Below are positions 61,958 to 64,000 of a DNA stretch of 64,000 nt, one piece after another (within the stretch, counting starts at the first letter, position 1; each line of letters begins with the position of its first letter). Position numbers and translations under genes: made by a program. Source of the stretch: Frigidibacter sp. (GTDB lineage: Bacteria > Pseudomonadota > Alphaproteobacteria > Rhodobacterales > Rhodobacteraceae); NCBI RefSeq assembly GCF_030695035.1, contig NZ_JAUYTT010000014.1, forward strand, positions 1 through 64,000, in the 5' to 3' direction. The notes beneath the pieces were generated by a model. That model ran no database searches, was not told the origin of the DNA, and worked only from the letters and a program-made list of their open reading frames with translations.

Positions 61958-62071
61958 CATTATCCAAAGCCTCCGAGCTATTTTAATTATTTGGGAAGTG
62001 ATAAACCTAATACACCGATTCGTCAAATCGCTAATATACCGTGATGCGACGAGATGGAAATAGGAAAAGAA

Positions 62072-62416
62072 ATGAGGGCCGAAATGCAGATGGAAATGGG
62101 TTCATATATTCAACCGAAGATCATGCGCAAGCTGGATAAGGAACGGCGCGTCGATGACCGCTTCTTCGCCAGGTTCCCGCACCGCCTCCACCTGATCCGG
62201 CGAGCGACTCCCACAGAGGCTGCCCTCAACGGCCCGGCAGCCAGTGGCCTTCTGCTGGCTGCCGTCCATCGTCTCAATCTTGGCTGCACGGCCCGAATTC
62301 TCTTCAGCGCGCCCCGGTCTTATGGCGACACCGACGAATTCGGGGAAGACGAGTCCCGCGCGCTCTTCAACAGGCTCTGTGCAGCAGCCCGCAATAACGA
62401 AGCGCGATGGACGTAA
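62072..62416 (+). CDS. Unknown 114-aa protein of the integrated element
   Basis: I do not recognise this family. ATG 62072 is preferred (AGGA at 6 nt); the track start 62054 adds six residues. The product is basic in its middle (RFFARFPHRLHLIRRATPTEA) and ends RALFNRLCAAARNNEARW. Similar short accessory ORFs often precede replication genes in phage and genomic islands. It is followed by a hairpin and the Prim-Pol gene. Confidence 0.55.
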   Translation: MRAEMQMEMGSYIQPKIMRKLDKERRVDDRFFARFPHRLHLIRRATPTEAALNGPAASGLLLAAVHRLNLGCTARILFSAPRSYGDTDEFGEDESRALFNRLCAAARNNEARWT

Positions 62417-62443
62417 AAAGGGGCAGTCCAGAAGGACTGCCCC
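62415..62443 (-). terminator. Perfect hairpin, terminator-like on the minus strand
   Basis: GGGGCAGTCC / GGACTGCCCC (10 bp, AGAA loop) is preceded on the plus strand by AAAAA, so on the minus strand it is a stem followed by TTTTT. It would stop leftward transcription, while on the plus strand it forms a leader hairpin just before the Prim-Pol gene. Confidence 0.6.
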
Positions 62444-62478
62444 AAGGTATGGATTACGAAACATCGGGGATCAAGCCA

Positions 62479-64000
62479 ATGCTCAAGACAGATATAATCA
62501 CGAATCAAGGCGCAAGAGCAATAGCCCTGACCCTTTGCGAAGCCGGAATCAGCCTCTTTCCTTGCGATCACCTGAAGCGCCCATTGGTGAAAGGCGGCTT
62601 CAAGACTGCATCGGCCAGTCCCAAACAGATCAAGGCATGGTGGAGGAATTGGCCCGATGCGCTAATCGGAATTCCAACTGGAACCACAAACGAAATTTCC
62701 GTCCTTGACTTGGATTTCGGTTGGAAGAAAGGGAAATTCAAGAACGGATATCGCGCCCTCAAGAACTTGGGATACGAGTATTCCCAGCTTTCGAGTTTCA
62801 TGCAGGAAACCCCGAGCGGCGGCGCGCATATCTATTTCAGCCATTGCCAAGGCTTGAAATCGAGTGCCGACAAAATTGCCCGTGGAGTCGATGTTCGCGC
62901 TGAAGGTGGATATGTTGTTTTCTACGGCAATATTCGGGATGCCCTGAATCTGTCGATGGAAACAGCAATAGGACTTCCCGAGTTCCCCGAGGAATTGATC
63001 CCCGAAGAGTCGGAAATCAACCGGGGGGACAATGCAGAACTGCCGATAGATCAGGTTCGTGATGCCTTGAACGCTTGCCCGAATGATGGCGACGAATACG
63101 GCAGTCGTGATGACTGGCTACGCGTAGGAATGGCGGTTCATGCAGCCACGGGTGGAAGTCGGGAAGGACTCATAGCCTGGAAAGAATGGTCGCGGGAACA
63201 TGAGTCCTATGATGCCGACAAAACGGAGTCCGCTTGGCGTTCCTTCCGCAAGAAGCAAAACGGAATTACTGCGTCAACACTTCTGGCGGAAGCCCGAAGA
63301 CATGGCTGGTCCGATATAACCGCCGAAGACTTCGAAGATGACAATGAAACCGAAGCCGAACTGCCGCGCGGCCTCCAGATCGTTTCGCCAGAGGAATGCA
63401 GGGATCGCCGGGGATCGCGGCCTTATGTCGTTAAGGGTCTATTGGCGGAAGGCGATATTGCCGCGATCATTGGCGCGCCTGGTGCGGGGAAATCCTTGCT
63501 GGCCCCAAGGATCGGCTATGCGGTGGCGCAAGGGCTGCCGGTCTTCGGGCTGAAGGTGCGGCAGGGCGGAGTCCTCTATGTCGCCGCTGAAGACGCCCAC
63601 GGCATGAAGGATCGCGTGGCAGCCCTCTATGACCTGCATGGTGATGCCCCCGACTTCGGCATTGTGGAGGGCCTGGGCAACCTCCTGGACTCCAACAACG
63701 TGAAGGCGCTGCGCCGGGTGGTGAAGGATCGCGGCACCCGCTTAATCCTGATCGACACATTGGCGATGGCCTTCAGCGGGCTGGAAGAGAATGACGCCGC
63801 ATCAATGGGGCGCGTGGTCGCTGCGGCGCGATCCCTGACGAAATGGGGCGCTGCGGTGGTGCTGATCCACCATGACACCAAGGCGAAAGACGGGTTGCCG
63901 CGGGGCCATTCGATCCTGAACGGCGCGCTGGACATGTCGCTGCACCTGACTAGAGAAGGGGAGTTCGTGCAGGCCAGGCCGACGAAGAACCGCAATGGCA
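62479..64000 (+). CDS. Bifunctional primase-polymerase / RepA-type helicase, truncated by window end
   Basis: This ORF is missing from the track because it has no stop before 64000; I translated it by eye (507 codons). Residues 10-165 form a Prim-Pol domain with catalytic D77-L-D79-F, TPSGGAHIYF and DVRAEGGYVV. Residues about 205-275 form a PriCT-like helical domain (DDWLRVGMAVHAATGG). From about 320 a RecA-fold helicase begins, with Walker A GAPGAGKS (332-339) and Walker B LILIDTLAM. Such proteins start replication of phages, plasmids and islands. ATG 62479 has GGGGA 8 nt upstream. GC content is low in the first half and high after about 63360. Confidence 0.85.
   Translation, partial: MLKTDIITNQGARAIALTLCEAGISLFPCDHLKRPLVKGGFKTASASPKQIKAWWRNWPDALIGIPTGTTNEISVLDLDFGWKKGKFKNGYRALKNLGYEYSQLSSFMQETPSGGAHIYFSHCQGLKSSADKIARGVDVRAEGGYVVFYGNIRDALNLSMETAIGLPEFPEELIPEESEINRGDNAELPIDQVRDALNACPNDGDEYGSRDDWLRVGMAVHAATGGSREGLIAWKEWSREHESYDADKTESAWRSFRKKQNGITASTLLAEARRHGWSDITAEDFEDDNETEAELPRGLQIVSPEECRDRRGSRPYVVKGLLAEGDIAAIIGAPGAGKSLLAPRIGYAVAQGLPVFGLKVRQGGVLYVAAEDAHGMKDRVAALYDLHGDAPDFGIVEGLGNLLDSNNVKALRRVVKDRGTRLILIDTLAMAFSGLEENDAASMGRVVAAARSLTKWGAAVVLIHHDTKAKDGLPRGHSILNGALDMSLHLTREGEFVQARPTKNRNG

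Larger units (their letters stand above)
61598..62071. other. Boundary region between chromosome and putative integrated element
   Basis: GC content drops sharply after about 61820. The gap holds short repeats (61872-61906), a tRNA-3'-end-like motif (61921-61957) and an AT-rich stretch (61965-62045) that may be a promoter. A minus-strand ORF at 61480-61824 starts at TTG and runs through the end of the che-linked gene; I do not accept it. Confidence 0.55.

Overview
The window is high-GC DNA whose gene content fits an alphaproteobacterium of the Rhodobacter/Paracoccus group (Rhodobacteraceae/Paracoccaceae). The indications are a hemN-fnrL-usp-ccoNOQP-ccoGHIS cluster with TTGAT-N4-ATCAA type FNR sites, scattered hem genes, an alphaproteobacterial che operon opened by a STAS protein, and RNA-free flavin and urea-transport genes typical of this group. 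I assign no species. Nearly all of the window is ordinary chromosome; the last ~2.1 kb is lower in GC and looks like the edge of an integrated element.

Layout. 0.1-1.7 kb: pheA, divergent from a membrane-anchored cytochrome c. 1.8-8.8 kb: yejABEF peptide importer, translationally coupled to a glycosyltransferase. 8.8-20.2 kb: the micro-aerobic block, with oxygen-independent coproporphyrinogen oxidase (hemN), fnrL, a tandem universal stress protein, the cbb3 oxidase genes ccoNOQP and the assembly/copper genes ccoGHIS. ccoS is only 52 codons and is missing from the ORF track. Five FNR-type boxes tie this block together. 20.2-25.4 kb: SPOR-tailed D-Ala-D-Ala carboxypeptidase, HAD hydrolase, clpS, rsmC-like methyltransferase and a divergent SDR protein. 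25.4-29.7 kb: two paralogous small lipoproteins and the haem genes hemF, hemE and hemC. 29.7-33.3 kb: FAD-linked oxidase divergent from an N-methylproline-demethylase-like flavoprotein. 33.3-41.0 kb: yceI, tesA, ybbA/ybbP-like ABC genes and a copper ATPase, bracketed by two inverted copies of a ~205-bp palindrome-rich repeat. 41.1-46.8 kb: urtEDCBA urea transporter. 47.1-51.5 kb: a small DUF2892-type membrane protein behind an ATTC-N8-GAAT palindrome, an L,D-transpeptidase, selU/mnmH, a selD fused to an NADH-dehydrogenase-like domain, and tRNA-Met. 52.2-61.6 kb: chemotaxis operon (STAS-cheY-cheA-cheW-mcp-cheW-cheR-cheB, minus strand) and a divergent, poorly characterised helical protein. 61.6-64.0 kb: a probable attachment region, a small ORF and a truncated Prim-Pol/helicase replication gene running off the window.

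How the genes work together. FnrL probably senses oxygen loss and adjusts haem synthesis (hemN), the high-affinity cbb3 terminal oxidase and its copper/assembly factors, and the stress protein. The anchored cytochrome c is a plausible electron donor to that oxidase. hemC, hemE, hemF and hemN supply haem by aerobic and anaerobic routes. selD and selU form a selenium pathway ending in 2-selenouridine in tRNA. The che genes form one complete signalling array. The divergent gene beside them combines a CheZ-like D-x-x-x-Q motif, a degenerate receptor-tip sequence and a CheZ-like C-terminal tail. It is my best candidate for something undescribed here: a possible CheY-P phosphatase that also docks in the receptor array. 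Start codons in many entries were moved inside the ORF-track calls on the basis of Shine-Dalgarno sites and family lengths.
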